Source: Salinisphaera sp049568105 (GTDB taxonomy: Bacteria; Pseudomonadota; Gammaproteobacteria; Nevskiales; Salinisphaeraceae). From it: DNA of 64,000 bases. Where the stretch lies: the NCBI RefSeq assembly GCF_049568105.1, contig NZ_CP145335.1:248001-312000 (forward strand), in the 5' to 3' direction. The notes under the pieces were generated by a model that worked only from the letters and a program-made list of their open reading frames with translations, did no database searches and was not told the DNA's origin. Numbering within the stretch: the stretch's first letter is position 1; the number at the start of each line of letters is the position of its first letter. Positions 46,984 to 55,857 of this stretch are shown here, piece by piece. Both the position numbers and the translations under genes were made by a program.

Positions 46984-47753
46984 CGTGTGTCGGCCTCGGC
47001 TTCGCCGACCAAGGCGGCAGCGATGCCATCGATGAAATCCCGGGTGCGCTGTTCGCGTGGATTCTTAAAAATCTGCTCGGCGGAGCCTTCTTCCACCACC
47101 CGTCCCTCGGCCATGAACAGGATGTCGTCGGCCACGGCTTCGATGAACGCCATTTCATGGGAGACGATGACCATGGTCATGCCTTCGGCGACCAGTTCCC
47201 GCATCACCCGCAGTACGCTGCCGACCGATTCCGGATCCAGCGCCGAGGTCGGCTCGTCGAACAGCATCAGCTCTGGTTCCATGGCCAGCGCCCGGGCGAT
47301 CGATACCCGCTGCTGCTGGCCGCCGGACAGTTCCGCCGGATAGGCATCCCATTTGCTTTCGAGCCCGACCCGGGCCAGTTCGCGTTTCGCGATCTCGTCG
47401 GCCGAGCGGCGATCCAGGCCGCGCACCTTGCGCAGGCCCAGCCGGATATTGTCGGCCACGGTGAGGTGGGTGAACAGGTTGAAGTCTTGGAACACGAAGC
47501 CGATGCGTGCCCGCAGGCCGTCCAGATCGGCTTTTTTCGCGGTCAGCTCGGTGTCGTCCAGCCAGATTTGGCCGGCATCGATCGGTTCCAGGCCGTTCAG
47601 ACAACGGATCAGGGTGGATTTGCCGGCCCCGGAGGGGCCGATCACGCCCTTGACCTCGCCGGCCGCGACATCCAGTGAGATATCGTCCAGCACGGTAGTC
47701 TCGCCGAAGCGCTTGGTCAGATGCGAGACCCGCATCAGGTATGAATCGGTCAT
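46980..47753 (-). CDS. Polar amino-acid ABC transporter ATP-binding protein
   Basis: 257 aa, single ABC domain: Walker A GPSGAGKSTLIR, signature LSGGQQQRVSIARAL, Walker B LMLFDEPTSALD, H-loop VSHEM. GlnQ/HisP class. Its gene lies between the two permease genes, 15 bases after permease 1 and overlapping permease 2. Energises uptake of an amino acid delivered by the binding protein at 48514. Confidence 0.95.
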   Translation of the reverse strand: MTDSYLMRVSHLTKRFGETTVLDDISLDVAAGEVKGVIGPSGAGKSTLIRCLNGLEPIDAGQIWLDDTELTAKKADLDGLRARIGFVFQDFNLFTHLTVADNIRLGLRKVRGLDRRSADEIAKRELARVGLESKWDAYPAELSGGQQQRVSIARALAMEPELMLFDEPTSALDPESVGSVLRVMRELVAEGMTMVIVSHEMAFIEAVADDILFMAEGRVVEEGSAEQIFKNPREQRTRDFIDGIAAALVGEAEADTR

Positions 47754-47768
47754 GGCAGCACAACGCGG

Positions 47769-48428
47769 CTAGTGAGCGAAACCGGGCACCCGCAGGCGCC
47801 GGTCCAGGCGGGACAGCCCCCAGGTGGCGGCCAGCGACAACACGAGATAGACAGCGGCCGCAGCTGAATAGACGGCCAGGGTATGGCCGTAGTTGGCCGA
47901 AACGATGTAGTCGGCCTGACGCATCAGCTCGACCACCCCGATGGTATAGGCCAGCGATGTGTCCTTGAGTTCGGACAGGGCTTCGTTGGTCCAGGGGCCG
48001 ATCGCCTGCCGGGCGGCCTGGGGCAGTACGACGTTCCAGATCGCGGTCCGCTGTTTCAGGCCGATCGCCCGCGCCGCAGCCATCTGGCCGGGCGGTACCG
48101 AGGCAATCGCACCGCGCACGATCTGGGATTGATAGGCCGCCGAGCGCAGCCCCAGCGCGATAGCTGCCGCCGTAAACGACGAGATGTCGTAGACGCTGGA
48201 AATACCGTAGTAAAACAGAAACAGCAGCACCACGGCCGGGATCGCACGCAGCACCCGTTCGACCAAAGTGGCCAGCGCCCAGGCCAGCCGGCCGCCGTAG
48301 CTCTGGGCCAAACCGAGGCCGGTGCCGACCACCAGCCCGATCGCCAGCAAGGCAACGGCCAGGGCGATCGTTACGGCGGCGCCTTCGGCCAGATACGGCA
48401 GATTTTCCCAGATGGCCTGGTAGATCAT
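47769..48428 (-). CDS. Polar amino-acid ABC transporter permease 1
   Basis: 219 aa, five helices. VERVLRAIPAVVLLFLFYYGIS and the cytoplasmic loop MAAARAIGLKQRTAIWNVVLPQAARQAIGPW match the HisQ/GlnP family. Second gene of the binding protein-permease-ATPase-permease operon on the minus strand; 85 bases separate it from the binding-protein gene. Confidence 0.93.
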   Translation of the reverse strand: MIYQAIWENLPYLAEGAAVTIALAVALLAIGLVVGTGLGLAQSYGGRLAWALATLVERVLRAIPAVVLLFLFYYGISSVYDISSFTAAAIALGLRSAAYQSQIVRGAIASVPPGQMAAARAIGLKQRTAIWNVVLPQAARQAIGPWTNEALSELKDTSLAYTIGVVELMRQADYIVSANYGHTLAVYSAAAAVYLVLSLAATWGLSRLDRRLRVPGFAH

Positions 48429-48513
48429 CGCGTGTCGATCGGTGGGGGCATGACGTTAAAAAGGCCGGCGACCACGGGCTGCGATCGCCGGCCGAAACAC
48501 GAGCCGGGCGGTG

Positions 48514-49338
48514 CTACTGCGACAGTCCGGGGATCGGTGTTTTGTAGGAGTCGATACCGGCTGGCATTTCGCCGGGGACTTCGCTGACTTCGGCATTGGG
48601 CATGTATTGGTGCACGATCTTGGCCCACTGGCCGGACTTGTAGATCGCGACTTCGCCGGCGTTGAGCTGTTTCAATAGCTTCGTATTGCCCTTGGCTACG
48701 CCTAGTGCATAGACCTGCGGCGGCTGCGGGTTGATCTTGCCCGCGATCTTGACCTTGTCCGGGTTGTCGGCGACGAATTTCTGGGCCGTATCATCATCCA
48801 GGAACTGGGCATCGATCCGGCCGATCAACAGATCCTGCAGGGCCGTAGTGCCTTGTTCGTAGGTTTTGATATTGATGTCCTTGCCCTGGCCGGCAACCTG
48901 GTTTTTTAAATAGTCGTAGTTGCTGGTGCCGGTCTGCACGCCGATGGTGTGGCCGTTGCCCAGTGCCTGCTCGGCGGTCAGGTCGGAATCGGCGGGGACC
49001 ATCACATCAAGCTTGATCTGCCACCAAGGCACGGTGAAATCGATCTGCTGGGCGCGTTCCGGGGTAACGGTCAGGCCGGTGACCAGGATATCGATCTTGC
49101 CGGCCTTGAGCGCCGGGATCAGCGATGAAAACGACATCGAGCGGAACTTCACGTCGAAGCCCTGCTGCTTGGCGATTGCGCGCACCGCATCCGGGGCGAT
49201 GCCGACCACCTTGCCGTGATCCATCGACGCCCAGGGCGGGAAGGACGGTTCGATCCCCGCAACGAAGGTCTTGGCCCAGGTGGCCGTCGAGCCCAGCATC
49301 GCGGCCAGGGCGATCAACAAAATACAGATCACGCGCAT
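48514..49338 (-). CDS. Polar amino-acid-binding periplasmic protein
   Basis: 274 aa. Signal peptide (MRVICILLIALAAMLGSTATWA) then the SBP_bac_3 fold: FVAGIEPSFPPWASMDHGKVVGIAPDAVRAIA (residues ~24-55), FSSLIPALKAGKIDILVTGLTVTPERAQQIDFTVPWW, IGVQTGTSNYDYL. The ligand-binding Arg/Asp positions of glutamate/lysine-type proteins could not be assigned reliably, so the amino acid is unknown. ATG 49338 follows a GGAA; a frame to 49377 adds a non-signal leader. First gene of the transporter operon. Confidence 0.92.
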   Translation of the reverse strand: MRVICILLIALAAMLGSTATWAKTFVAGIEPSFPPWASMDHGKVVGIAPDAVRAIAKQQGFDVKFRSMSFSSLIPALKAGKIDILVTGLTVTPERAQQIDFTVPWWQIKLDVMVPADSDLTAEQALGNGHTIGVQTGTSNYDYLKNQVAGQGKDINIKTYEQGTTALQDLLIGRIDAQFLDDDTAQKFVADNPDKVKIAGKINPQPPQVYALGVAKGNTKLLKQLNAGEVAIYKSGQWAKIVHQYMPNAEVSEVPGEMPAGIDSYKTPIPGLSQ

Positions 49339-49519
49339 TGTGAGTTCCAGTTTGTCGTACCAAAAGACGCAATCCACCCGGGCGTCTCCGGTGACGCGCC
49401 AAAATACGGTGGTCGGGTCTTATTGAAGCATACCCCGATTGTAGATTCAGCATCGTAGCGGCGAATCGTTGCTTAGCGCAGCAAACTCTGGTTAGTTGAT
49501 TCCCAAAGGGGGAGTTGCC

Positions 49520-49804
49520 TTGGGATTATTATTATTATCTACGCTGGCCTATCTGCCATTAGTCGCTACCGTGGTTCTCAATATCATCGTACCGGCGCGC
49601 CGCCGGCTTGCCAGCGAACAGGCGCGCGGCTCGTCTGATGTCGATGCCAGCCGAGTGGCCGGCCGCCAGACGCTGGTCGGCGTTGGCCTGATTTTCTTTT
49701 TGACGCTGGGCCAAGGCGGGGTCATGGCTTATTCCCTGCACGAGGTGCAGTCCAGGGCCCAAGATGCACACCCGGGCGTTATTCTGGCTCGACAGACAGA
49801 TTAG
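49520..49804 (+). CDS. Small two-helix membrane protein
   Basis: About 94 aa, hypothetical. Two hydrophobic segments (LGLLLLSTLAYLPLVATVVLNIIV and TLVGVGLIFFLTLGQGGVMAY) separated by a charged loop of about 30 residues. TTG 49520 follows a strong GGGGGAG (49508-49514) at ideal spacing; an earlier TTG at 49496 has none. The 3' end overlaps the next gene by 41 bases, so the two are probably translated together. No family recognised. Confidence 0.55.
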   Translation: MGLLLLSTLAYLPLVATVVLNIIVPARRRLASEQARGSSDVDASRVAGRQTLVGVGLIFFLTLGQGGVMAYSLHEVQSRAQDAHPGVILARQTD

Positions 49805-50120
49805 CCGTCGCCTGCCCGAGTGGCCAACGCCGGAGCAGTTCGCCGGCCGAACCTGGCTGGCGGCGCTGGTCGCGTTCTGGCGCGGCGGTCTCGCGGGCGT
49901 GCTCCAGATCGGTGTGATGTGGGGGCTCGATCGAGTACTTGCGCAGCGCCTGGATGAGCTTTATGAGCCCGCCTTCGTCGTGATGTATAGCCTCGGCTCT
50001 GCTTTTCTTGGGGTTGCCGGTTGGTATTGGCGATGCGGCTATAGAGTAGGGGCAGTGTTCGTCGGCGTGCTCGGCGGGGTGGCTGCCTTTGGCCTGGCAG
50101 CTCTAGTTCTGATGGCCTGA
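49764..50120 (+). CDS. Small membrane protein overlapping the previous gene
   Basis: 118 aa, hypothetical. After an amphipathic N-terminus (MHTRALFWLDRQISRRLPEWPTPEQ) three hydrophobic segments follow (~30-52, 66-88, 95-117). Overlaps the preceding small membrane gene by 41 bases in another frame, a sign of translational coupling. Possibly a two-subunit membrane complex of unknown role, in front of the OPT transporter gene. Confidence 0.55.
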   Translation: MHTRALFWLDRQISRRLPEWPTPEQFAGRTWLAALVAFWRGGLAGVLQIGVMWGLDRVLAQRLDELYEPAFVVMYSLGSAFLGVAGWYWRCGYRVGAVFVGVLGGVAAFGLAALVLMA

Positions 50121-50229
50121 GCGCCCGGCGCAATTTTTGTATATCGGCAGGTCTGGGCAAGCAAGCGTCCAGCCTGCCTGTTGGCGCTATGTCGTCACAG
50201 CGCAGTCGAATCACGATATTGGGGACAAT

Positions 50230-52188
50230 GTGAGCGATACCAGTAGCCCGCGCACTGGCGCGGCCGAACTGACCGTACGAGGGATCATTCTCGGCGGTCT
50301 GATCACGTTCTTTTTTACCGCAGCCAACGTCTATCTCGGGCTCAAGGTGGGCCTGACGTTCGCGACCTCGATCCCGGCCGCGGTGATTTCGATGGCCGTG
50401 CTACGGGCGTTCGCCGACTCCACGATTTTAGAGAACAATATCGTTCAAACAGTGGCCTCGGCCGCGGGCACGCTGTCGGCGATCATCTTCGTGCTGCCCG
50501 GTCTGGTGATGATCGGTTGGTGGCAGGGCTTTGATTTCGTCACCACGGCGGTCATTTGTGCCACCGGCGGCCTGCTGGGCGTGATGTTTTCGGTGCCGTT
50601 GCGGCGCGCGTTGGTGGTGGATGCCGATCTGCCCTATCCGGAAGGCCGGGCGGCTGCCGAGGTGCTCAAGGTCGGGGCCGGCTCCCGCGAGGGGGCTGCC
50701 GAAAGTGCGGCCGGGTTGGCGGTGATCGTGGTCAACGCGCTGGCCTCGGCAGCGTTTGCCCTGGCGGCCCAGATGAAACTCGTGGTTGGCGAAGCCGCGC
50801 TGTGGTTTCGCACCGGCGCCGGGGCCACCGGTATCTCGGGGAGTCTGTCGTTCGCGCTGCTCGGGGCTGGGCATTTAGTGGGGCTATCGGTCGGCATGGC
50901 GATGCTGATCGGGCTGGCGATCGGCTGGTGGGTCGCGCTGCCGATTCTCACGGCATGGGCCGGTGTCACCGGCTCGGCCGAGCATGTGGCCACGACCGTG
51001 TTTTCGGCCGACGTACGTTTTCTGGGCGCTGGGGTGATCGGCGTGGCGGCGATCTGGACCCTGCTGCGCATCATCGGGCCGGTGATCGCCGGCATTCGTT
51101 CGGCGCTCGCAGCCTCGGCCGCAGCCAAGGACGGCGGCGAGCGGCCGGTGATCGAGCGCGATATGCCGATTGGCATCGTCGGGCTGGTGGCACTGCTCAC
51201 GCTGGTGCCGATCGGCATGCTGCTATGGCATCTGATCGCCGGCGGTGTGCTGGCCGACTCGGCGCCAATCCTGATCGCGGGCTCGCTGTTGTTTGTGGTG
51301 GTCGCCGGGCTGGTCATCGCCGCGGTTTCCGGTTATATGGCTGGGTTGATCGGGGCCTCCAATAGCCCGATTTCGGGGATCGGTATTCTGTCGATCGTGG
51401 CGGCCTCGCTGCTGTTGGTGGCACTGTTCGGCCGCGATCACCCCGAGGGTACAACCCAGGCGCTGGTGGCCTATGGGCTGATCGTGACCGGCGTGGTATT
51501 CGGTGTGGCCACGATCTCGAACGACAATCTGCAGGATCTCAAAACCGGGCAGTTGGTCGGCGCCACGCCCTGGAAACAGCAGCTCGCTCTGGTGTTCGGC
51601 GTGGGCTTTGGCTCGCTGGTGATTCCGCCGGTCATGGGGCTGCTCAATACCGCTTTCGGCTTTGCCGGGGCGCCCAACGCTACGGCCAATGCGCTGCCGG
51701 CGCCCCAAGCCGCGCTGATCTCGTCGCTGGCCAAAGGTGTATTGGGCGGCAATCTCAACTGGTCGATGATCGGCATCGGCGCGGCCATCGGCGTGGTTGC
51801 AGTTGTGCTCGATGAAGCCCTGGCTCGGACCGGACGAATGCGTCTGCCACCGCTGGCAATCGGCATCGGCGTGTATCTGCCGATGGCGGTGACGTTGCCG
51901 GTGGTGGTCGGTTCGGTGGTCGGGCGTTTCTATGACCGCTGGGCCCAGCATCAACGGCATGCCGATTTCGCGCGTCGGCTGGGCGTGCTCACGGCGACCG
52001 GGATGATCGTAGGCGAGAGTCTGTTCGGGGTGGTGTTCGCCGGAATCGTCGCGGCCACCGGTACGGATTCGCCGCTGGCCGTGGTGGGGTCGGGATTTGC
52101 GCCGGTCGCGCTGGGGCTCGGCACGCTCGTATTCCTGGTCGTGACCGCGCTGCTGTATCGCGCCACGATGCGGCGTGCGCGAGGCTAG
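50230..52188 (+). CDS. OPT-family oligopeptide transporter
   Basis: About 652 aa, very hydrophobic, ~15-16 helices. N-terminal AELTVRGIILGGLITFFFTAANVYLGLKVGLTFATSIPAAVIS (residues ~12-54), then NNIVQTVASAAGTLSAIIFVLPGLVM, YPEGRAAAEVLKVG, and GASNSPISGIGI: the bacterial OPT pattern. OPT proteins import oligopeptides or metal-chelate complexes with protons; bacterial substrates are mostly unknown. GTG 50230 with GGGGA just upstream is chosen; a longer in-frame ATG at 50137 adds a non-conserved leader. Confidence 0.92.
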   Translation: MSDTSSPRTGAAELTVRGIILGGLITFFFTAANVYLGLKVGLTFATSIPAAVISMAVLRAFADSTILENNIVQTVASAAGTLSAIIFVLPGLVMIGWWQGFDFVTTAVICATGGLLGVMFSVPLRRALVVDADLPYPEGRAAAEVLKVGAGSREGAAESAAGLAVIVVNALASAAFALAAQMKLVVGEAALWFRTGAGATGISGSLSFALLGAGHLVGLSVGMAMLIGLAIGWWVALPILTAWAGVTGSAEHVATTVFSADVRFLGAGVIGVAAIWTLLRIIGPVIAGIRSALAASAAAKDGGERPVIERDMPIGIVGLVALLTLVPIGMLLWHLIAGGVLADSAPILIAGSLLFVVVAGLVIAAVSGYMAGLIGASNSPISGIGILSIVAASLLLVALFGRDHPEGTTQALVAYGLIVTGVVFGVATISNDNLQDLKTGQLVGATPWKQQLALVFGVGFGSLVIPPVMGLLNTAFGFAGAPNATANALPAPQAALISSLAKGVLGGNLNWSMIGIGAAIGVVAVVLDEALARTGRMRLPPLAIGIGVYLPMAVTLPVVVGSVVGRFYDRWAQHQRHADFARRLGVLTATGMIVGESLFGVVFAGIVAATGTDSPLAVVGSGFAPVALGLGTLVFLVVTALLYRATMRRARG

Positions 52189-52622
52189 GGCGTTTAGAGG
52201 TTTCGTCCGAGCGCCGCGTGGCCGCCCCGAATCGTGGCTGGCCAGGCCCGAGCCGCCGGTGCTGGGCGTGCCCCGATCAAGGCGCTTAACGTGGCCCGGT
52301 GCGATTTAGGGCGGCCCTTTCGCAACAACGGCTGTTTGGCTGCAATCCAGCGTGGCCGCTTATTGATGCTGTGCCACGACGCCGCACTCGCGGCGCCTCG
52401 GCGTGCAGCCAGCTCCAGGCGCGGCGTTTTAGTTGGCGGCCGTGGAACGCCCCGTTGTTTTGTGGGCCGCCTGCCCGCGCTGGCCACCGTATCCGGCCAA
52501 ACCGCCACCGTCGGCTGGCAGAGCCTCTGTGCTGCTCTTGGCGGCGCGTACCCGCCTCCGATCAGACACGGCGGCATCTGGCGTAGCGTACGACGCCGGA
52601 TGTACGGGCCTTCGTGTCTGGT
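52189..52622. other. intergenic region carrying the second dispersed-repeat copy
   Basis: About 430 bases between the OPT gene and the end of the SodC-like gene. Roughly its first 240 bases are the repeat copy listed next. The remaining 190 bases have frames rich in Ala, Arg and Pro but no recognisable product. Confidence 0.5.
52190..52425 (+). repeat. Dispersed repeat, copy 2 (partner at 6711-6905)
   Basis: Begins at the OPT stop codon. It shares GAGCGCCGCGTGG and the 20-base run CGCACTCGCGGCGCCTCGGC with copy 1, and aligns over two blocks with about three quarters identity judged by eye. Between them it has about 50-60 bases not present in copy 1. Type of element unknown. Confidence 0.65.
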
Positions 52623-53171
52623 CTAGCTCGCCTGGTCTGCGGCCGCCGCACCAATCACGCCACAGGCTTGGCGGGCCCCGGCGGCGCCGATCGGCGGCTG
52701 CGCGGGATCGTTGGGCTTGGCGTGGATGATCACGCCGCGGCCGATGATCGATTTGGCCCCCGAAAGCTGGCCGTTTTCGAGCCGGCCCGAGTCGTGGGCC
52801 GTGCCGTCGTCGGCGACGTCCAGATTGCCGAGATCGCCAGTGATGCGGTCGATATCGGGCGGCGGATTGGTGGAGCTGCCTTGCAGGTTGAAGTGGGTGC
52901 CGGCGGAACTGCCATCCGCGGCCGAGCAGTCGCCATACAGATGGATATGATAGCCATGCTGGCCCGGCGGCAGGCCTTGGGCATCGGTGGTGTAGGCCAG
53001 GCCGTTGTCGGTCGGGCGAAAGCGGATGGTAGCGCTCGCCTCGGGATATGCCTGGGTGCCGTGCAATATGGCGACAGCGGCCTGGGGTGCCTCGGCATCG
53101 GTCGCGGCCAGGGTCGGGGCTGAGGCCGCAAGGGCCAGGCCCAGCAAGATCATCGTGCGATAACGGGGCAT
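52623..53171 (-). CDS. sodC: SodC-like superoxide dismutase lacking zinc ligands (putative copper-only)
   Basis: About 182 aa with signal peptide (MPRYRTMILLGLALAASAPTLA), so periplasmic. The Cu/Zn-SOD fold shows GQHGYHIHLYGDC (copper His75, His77), SAGTHFN (His93) and GRGVIIHAKPND (His150), with Cys82 and Cys170 for the disulfide. The zinc loop between ~94 and 113 (GSSTNPPPDIDRITGD) contains no histidine, so two of the four zinc ligands are absent while Asp113 remains. That composition recalls copper-only SODs such as those of mycobacteria and fungi. Possible start ATG 53171 (signal peptide intact); ATG 53210 has a better GGAG and would add 13 residues. Confidence 0.85.
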   Translation of the reverse strand: MPRYRTMILLGLALAASAPTLAATDAEAPQAAVAILHGTQAYPEASATIRFRPTDNGLAYTTDAQGLPPGQHGYHIHLYGDCSAADGSSAGTHFNLQGSSTNPPPDIDRITGDLGNLDVADDGTAHDSGRLENGQLSGAKSIIGRGVIIHAKPNDPAQPPIGAAGARQACGVIGAAAADQAS

Positions 53172-53382
53172 AGCGGATATCCCAGTAAGCATGAGAGTCG
53201 AGTAAAGCATCTTCGGCTCCATTGAGGCGACTCCCGGCGGCACGCCGCAGTATGGAACCCCATATTCGTATCTGGATATTAGACTAAAGTATGATGCGCA
53301 GCGGTGGCCGGTCACGGAAAGTGATTCGGAATTGATTCTGCCGGCGCGAGACTGTGGCTGGCTGCAAGGAAACGACATCGAT

Positions 53383-54690
53383 ATGTCCGATACACCACGC
53401 ATCGTGGTCGTTGGCGGTGGCGCCGGCGGTCTGGAACTGGTCACGAACCTGGGGCGCAAGCTCGGCCGTTCCGGCAAGGCCGAAATCACGCTGGTCGACG
53501 CTAATCCCACCCATATCTGGAAGCCGCTGCTGCACGAAGTGGCTACTGGCGCGCTCGACCAGAGCCTGGACGAAGTGTCTTATCCGGCCCATGCCCGGAC
53601 GCATGGCTATCGCTATCAGCTCGGCGCGATGGCGGGGCTGGATCGCGAGGCCCGCACGGTACGGCTAGCGCCGATCCATGACGATGACGGCGAGCAGATC
53701 CTGGCCGAACGCGAACTGCCCTACGACTATCTGGTGTTGGCGTTGGGCAGCGTATCCAACGATTTCGGCACCCCGGGCGTGGCCGACCATTGCTATTTTC
53801 TGGACAGTACCGCCCAGGCCGAGACCTTCCGGCGGGCGCTGCTCAATACGTTTTTGCGGCATAGCTCGGGCGGGCCCGATGGCCAGGCGTCGCGATTGTC
53901 GATCGCGATCGTCGGTGGTGGCGCGACCGGGGTAGAGCTGTCGGCGGAACTACTGTCGGCGACCGACATGCTCTCGGCTTACGGCTATACCAAAATCGAA
54001 CGCGAACAGCTCGACGTACATTTGATCGAGGCCGCCCCGCGCGTGCTGCCGGCCCTGCCCGAACGGATCGGCAGCTCGGTCGCCCAGCAGCTCAAGAATC
54101 TGGGCGTGACCATCCATACCGAGACCATGATTACCCAGGCCGACGAGGCCGGCTTTCTGACCAAGGCCGGTGCGCGTATCGATGCCGATCTGACGGTATG
54201 GGCAGCCGGCGTACGTGGTGCATCGCTACTGTCGGAACTGGGCTTAACGACACGCCCGAACAATCAGATCCAGGTCCACGACACCCTGCGCAGCCTCGAC
54301 GACGAACGTGTATTCGCCCTCGGCGATTGCGCGGCCTGCCCGATGGGCGAGGATAAATGGGTGCCGCCGCGAGCCCAGTCGGCGCATCAGATGGCGACTA
54401 CGGTGTATCACAACCTGCTTGCTGCCATGCACGACAAGCCGTTGAAGTCGTTCAAGTATCGCGATTTCGGCTCGCTGATCTCGCTGGCCCATTTCGATGC
54501 CGTGGGCAGTTTGATGCGAGGTGCGGCAGCCGGGCGCAGCCTGTTCATCGAAGGCAAGCTGGCCAAGATCTTCTATGTCTCGCTGTATCGCATGCACCAG
54601 CGGGCGATCCACGGCGTGTTCAAGACCACGCTCAAGGCGATCGTCGACGGCATCAATAGCGTGCTGCGGCCGCGTTTGAAACTACATTGA
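53383..54690 (+). CDS. ndh: Type II NADH:quinone dehydrogenase
   Basis: 435 aa flavoprotein. FAD motif VVVGGGAGGLEL at the N-terminus, NAD motif AIVGGGATGVELSAEL near 180, GDCAACPMGEDKWVPPRAQ (FAD C-terminal), and a C-terminal amphipathic tail for membrane binding. Oxidises NADH and reduces quinone at the inner face of the membrane without proton pumping. The start ATG 53383 has AAGGA 12 bases upstream, which is long. Convergent with the renalase-like gene, divergent from sodC. Confidence 0.93.
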   Translation: MSDTPRIVVVGGGAGGLELVTNLGRKLGRSGKAEITLVDANPTHIWKPLLHEVATGALDQSLDEVSYPAHARTHGYRYQLGAMAGLDREARTVRLAPIHDDDGEQILAERELPYDYLVLALGSVSNDFGTPGVADHCYFLDSTAQAETFRRALLNTFLRHSSGGPDGQASRLSIAIVGGGATGVELSAELLSATDMLSAYGYTKIEREQLDVHLIEAAPRVLPALPERIGSSVAQQLKNLGVTIHTETMITQADEAGFLTKAGARIDADLTVWAAGVRGASLLSELGLTTRPNNQIQVHDTLRSLDDERVFALGDCAACPMGEDKWVPPRAQSAHQMATTVYHNLLAAMHDKPLKSFKYRDFGSLISLAHFDAVGSLMRGAAAGRSLFIEGKLAKIFYVSLYRMHQRAIHGVFKTTLKAIVDGINSVLRPRLKLH

Positions 54691-54710
54691 TCCAGCCGGC
54701 CGGCGCTGTT

Positions 54711-55736
54711 TTAAGCGCCGGCCAGGGCATCGATCAGCCGTAGCGCTGCGATATGGCCGGACAGCCAGGCGCCTTCGACCCGGCCGCCGGCCAGCCAGTC
54801 TCCGGCCAGCGCCAGACGTTGGCCCTTGTCGACCCAGCAGATCTGTTCCTCGTCCGGGGCGCCACGGCCCGGGCGGGCATAGCGCCAGCGATGGCTGCGC
54901 ACGAGCGATATATCGAGGGGCGATTGCGCCGTAGCTGCGGCGAACTCGGCGATCAGCTCGTCGGCCAGTTCGGCGGCCGGCGTGTCCACATGGGCATCGC
55001 TGTAGTCGGCGTCGGCATGCAGCGTCCAAAGGTGGCGATCACGTAGCCGGCCAGCCTTGTGGGTATTGTCGGCCACCCAGGATAGTCGTCCCGACTTGAA
55101 AAAGATCGCCTGGGTATCGACCAGCGGCGGTGCTTCGACAACCACGGAATGACAGGCCGACAGGGCGCTGTCGGCCGCGGCCAGGGGATCGATCGAGCCT
55201 GCATGCTGGCCCAGCAGAGCCGCGCTCTGGGCCGCCGGCGGAGTCAGCAGCACGGCCGGCGCTGTTTCGGCGTCGCCGTTTTCAAAGACAACGCGCCAGC
55301 CGTTGTCCTCGGCTGCCACGCTTTGGACCAAGCGCTCGGTTTCGACCGTCAGGCGGGCCGCCTCGAGCCGCTCGCGTACCCAGCCGTTAAGACCGCTCGG
55401 GCCGATCAGGCGCTCGCGTTCGTCCGGCGAGGGCGAGACCAGCCAAGTGCCGACGACCTGCTCGGCGAGCGCCACCTTGGGCGTCCAGTGGGTCAGGCGG
55501 CCGGTAGCCAGGTCGGCATCGACGATGCGCCGGAAGGCGTCTTCGCGCACCGTGAAGTATTGGGCGCCGTAGTCGAACCAGTCGGCATCTTGCGCGGCGT
55601 CGACACGGCGTGTCGCGCAGCGGCCGCCAGGACGACGCGCCTTATCGATCAACCGGGGGGTATGACCGGCGCGGACGAGCTGCTCGGCGGCGGCCATGCC
55701 GGCCACGCCGGCTCCGATGATGAGAATATCGGTCAT
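54711..55736 (-). CDS. NAD(P)/FAD-dependent oxidoreductase (renalase-like amine-oxidase fold)
   Basis: 341 aa. FAD motif ILIIGAGVAGMAAAEQLVRAG followed by KARRPGGRCATRR, then DWFDYGAQYFTVRE and at the end LALAGDWLAGGRVEGAWLSG, the pattern of renalase-type and related monooxygenase/oxidase flavoproteins. Bacterial renalase-like enzymes oxidise dihydro-NAD(P) isomers, but the substrate here is not defined. Soluble. Converges with ndh, 20 bases apart. Confidence 0.87.
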   Translation of the reverse strand: MTDILIIGAGVAGMAAAEQLVRAGHTPRLIDKARRPGGRCATRRVDAAQDADWFDYGAQYFTVREDAFRRIVDADLATGRLTHWTPKVALAEQVVGTWLVSPSPDERERLIGPSGLNGWVRERLEAARLTVETERLVQSVAAEDNGWRVVFENGDAETAPAVLLTPPAAQSAALLGQHAGSIDPLAAADSALSACHSVVVEAPPLVDTQAIFFKSGRLSWVADNTHKAGRLRDRHLWTLHADADYSDAHVDTPAAELADELIAEFAAATAQSPLDISLVRSHRWRYARPGRGAPDEEQICWVDKGQRLALAGDWLAGGRVEGAWLSGHIAALRLIDALAGA

Positions 55737-55857
55737 GGTCGATCCTTGCGTGGTAAAGGGTTCGGGTATTTAGTTATGAATCATCAATAGCTTGTAGCCA
55801 TGTGCCGCTAGTTTATCGGTATGATGAAGCAAATCGATTCATTGTTTCGGGAGGCTC

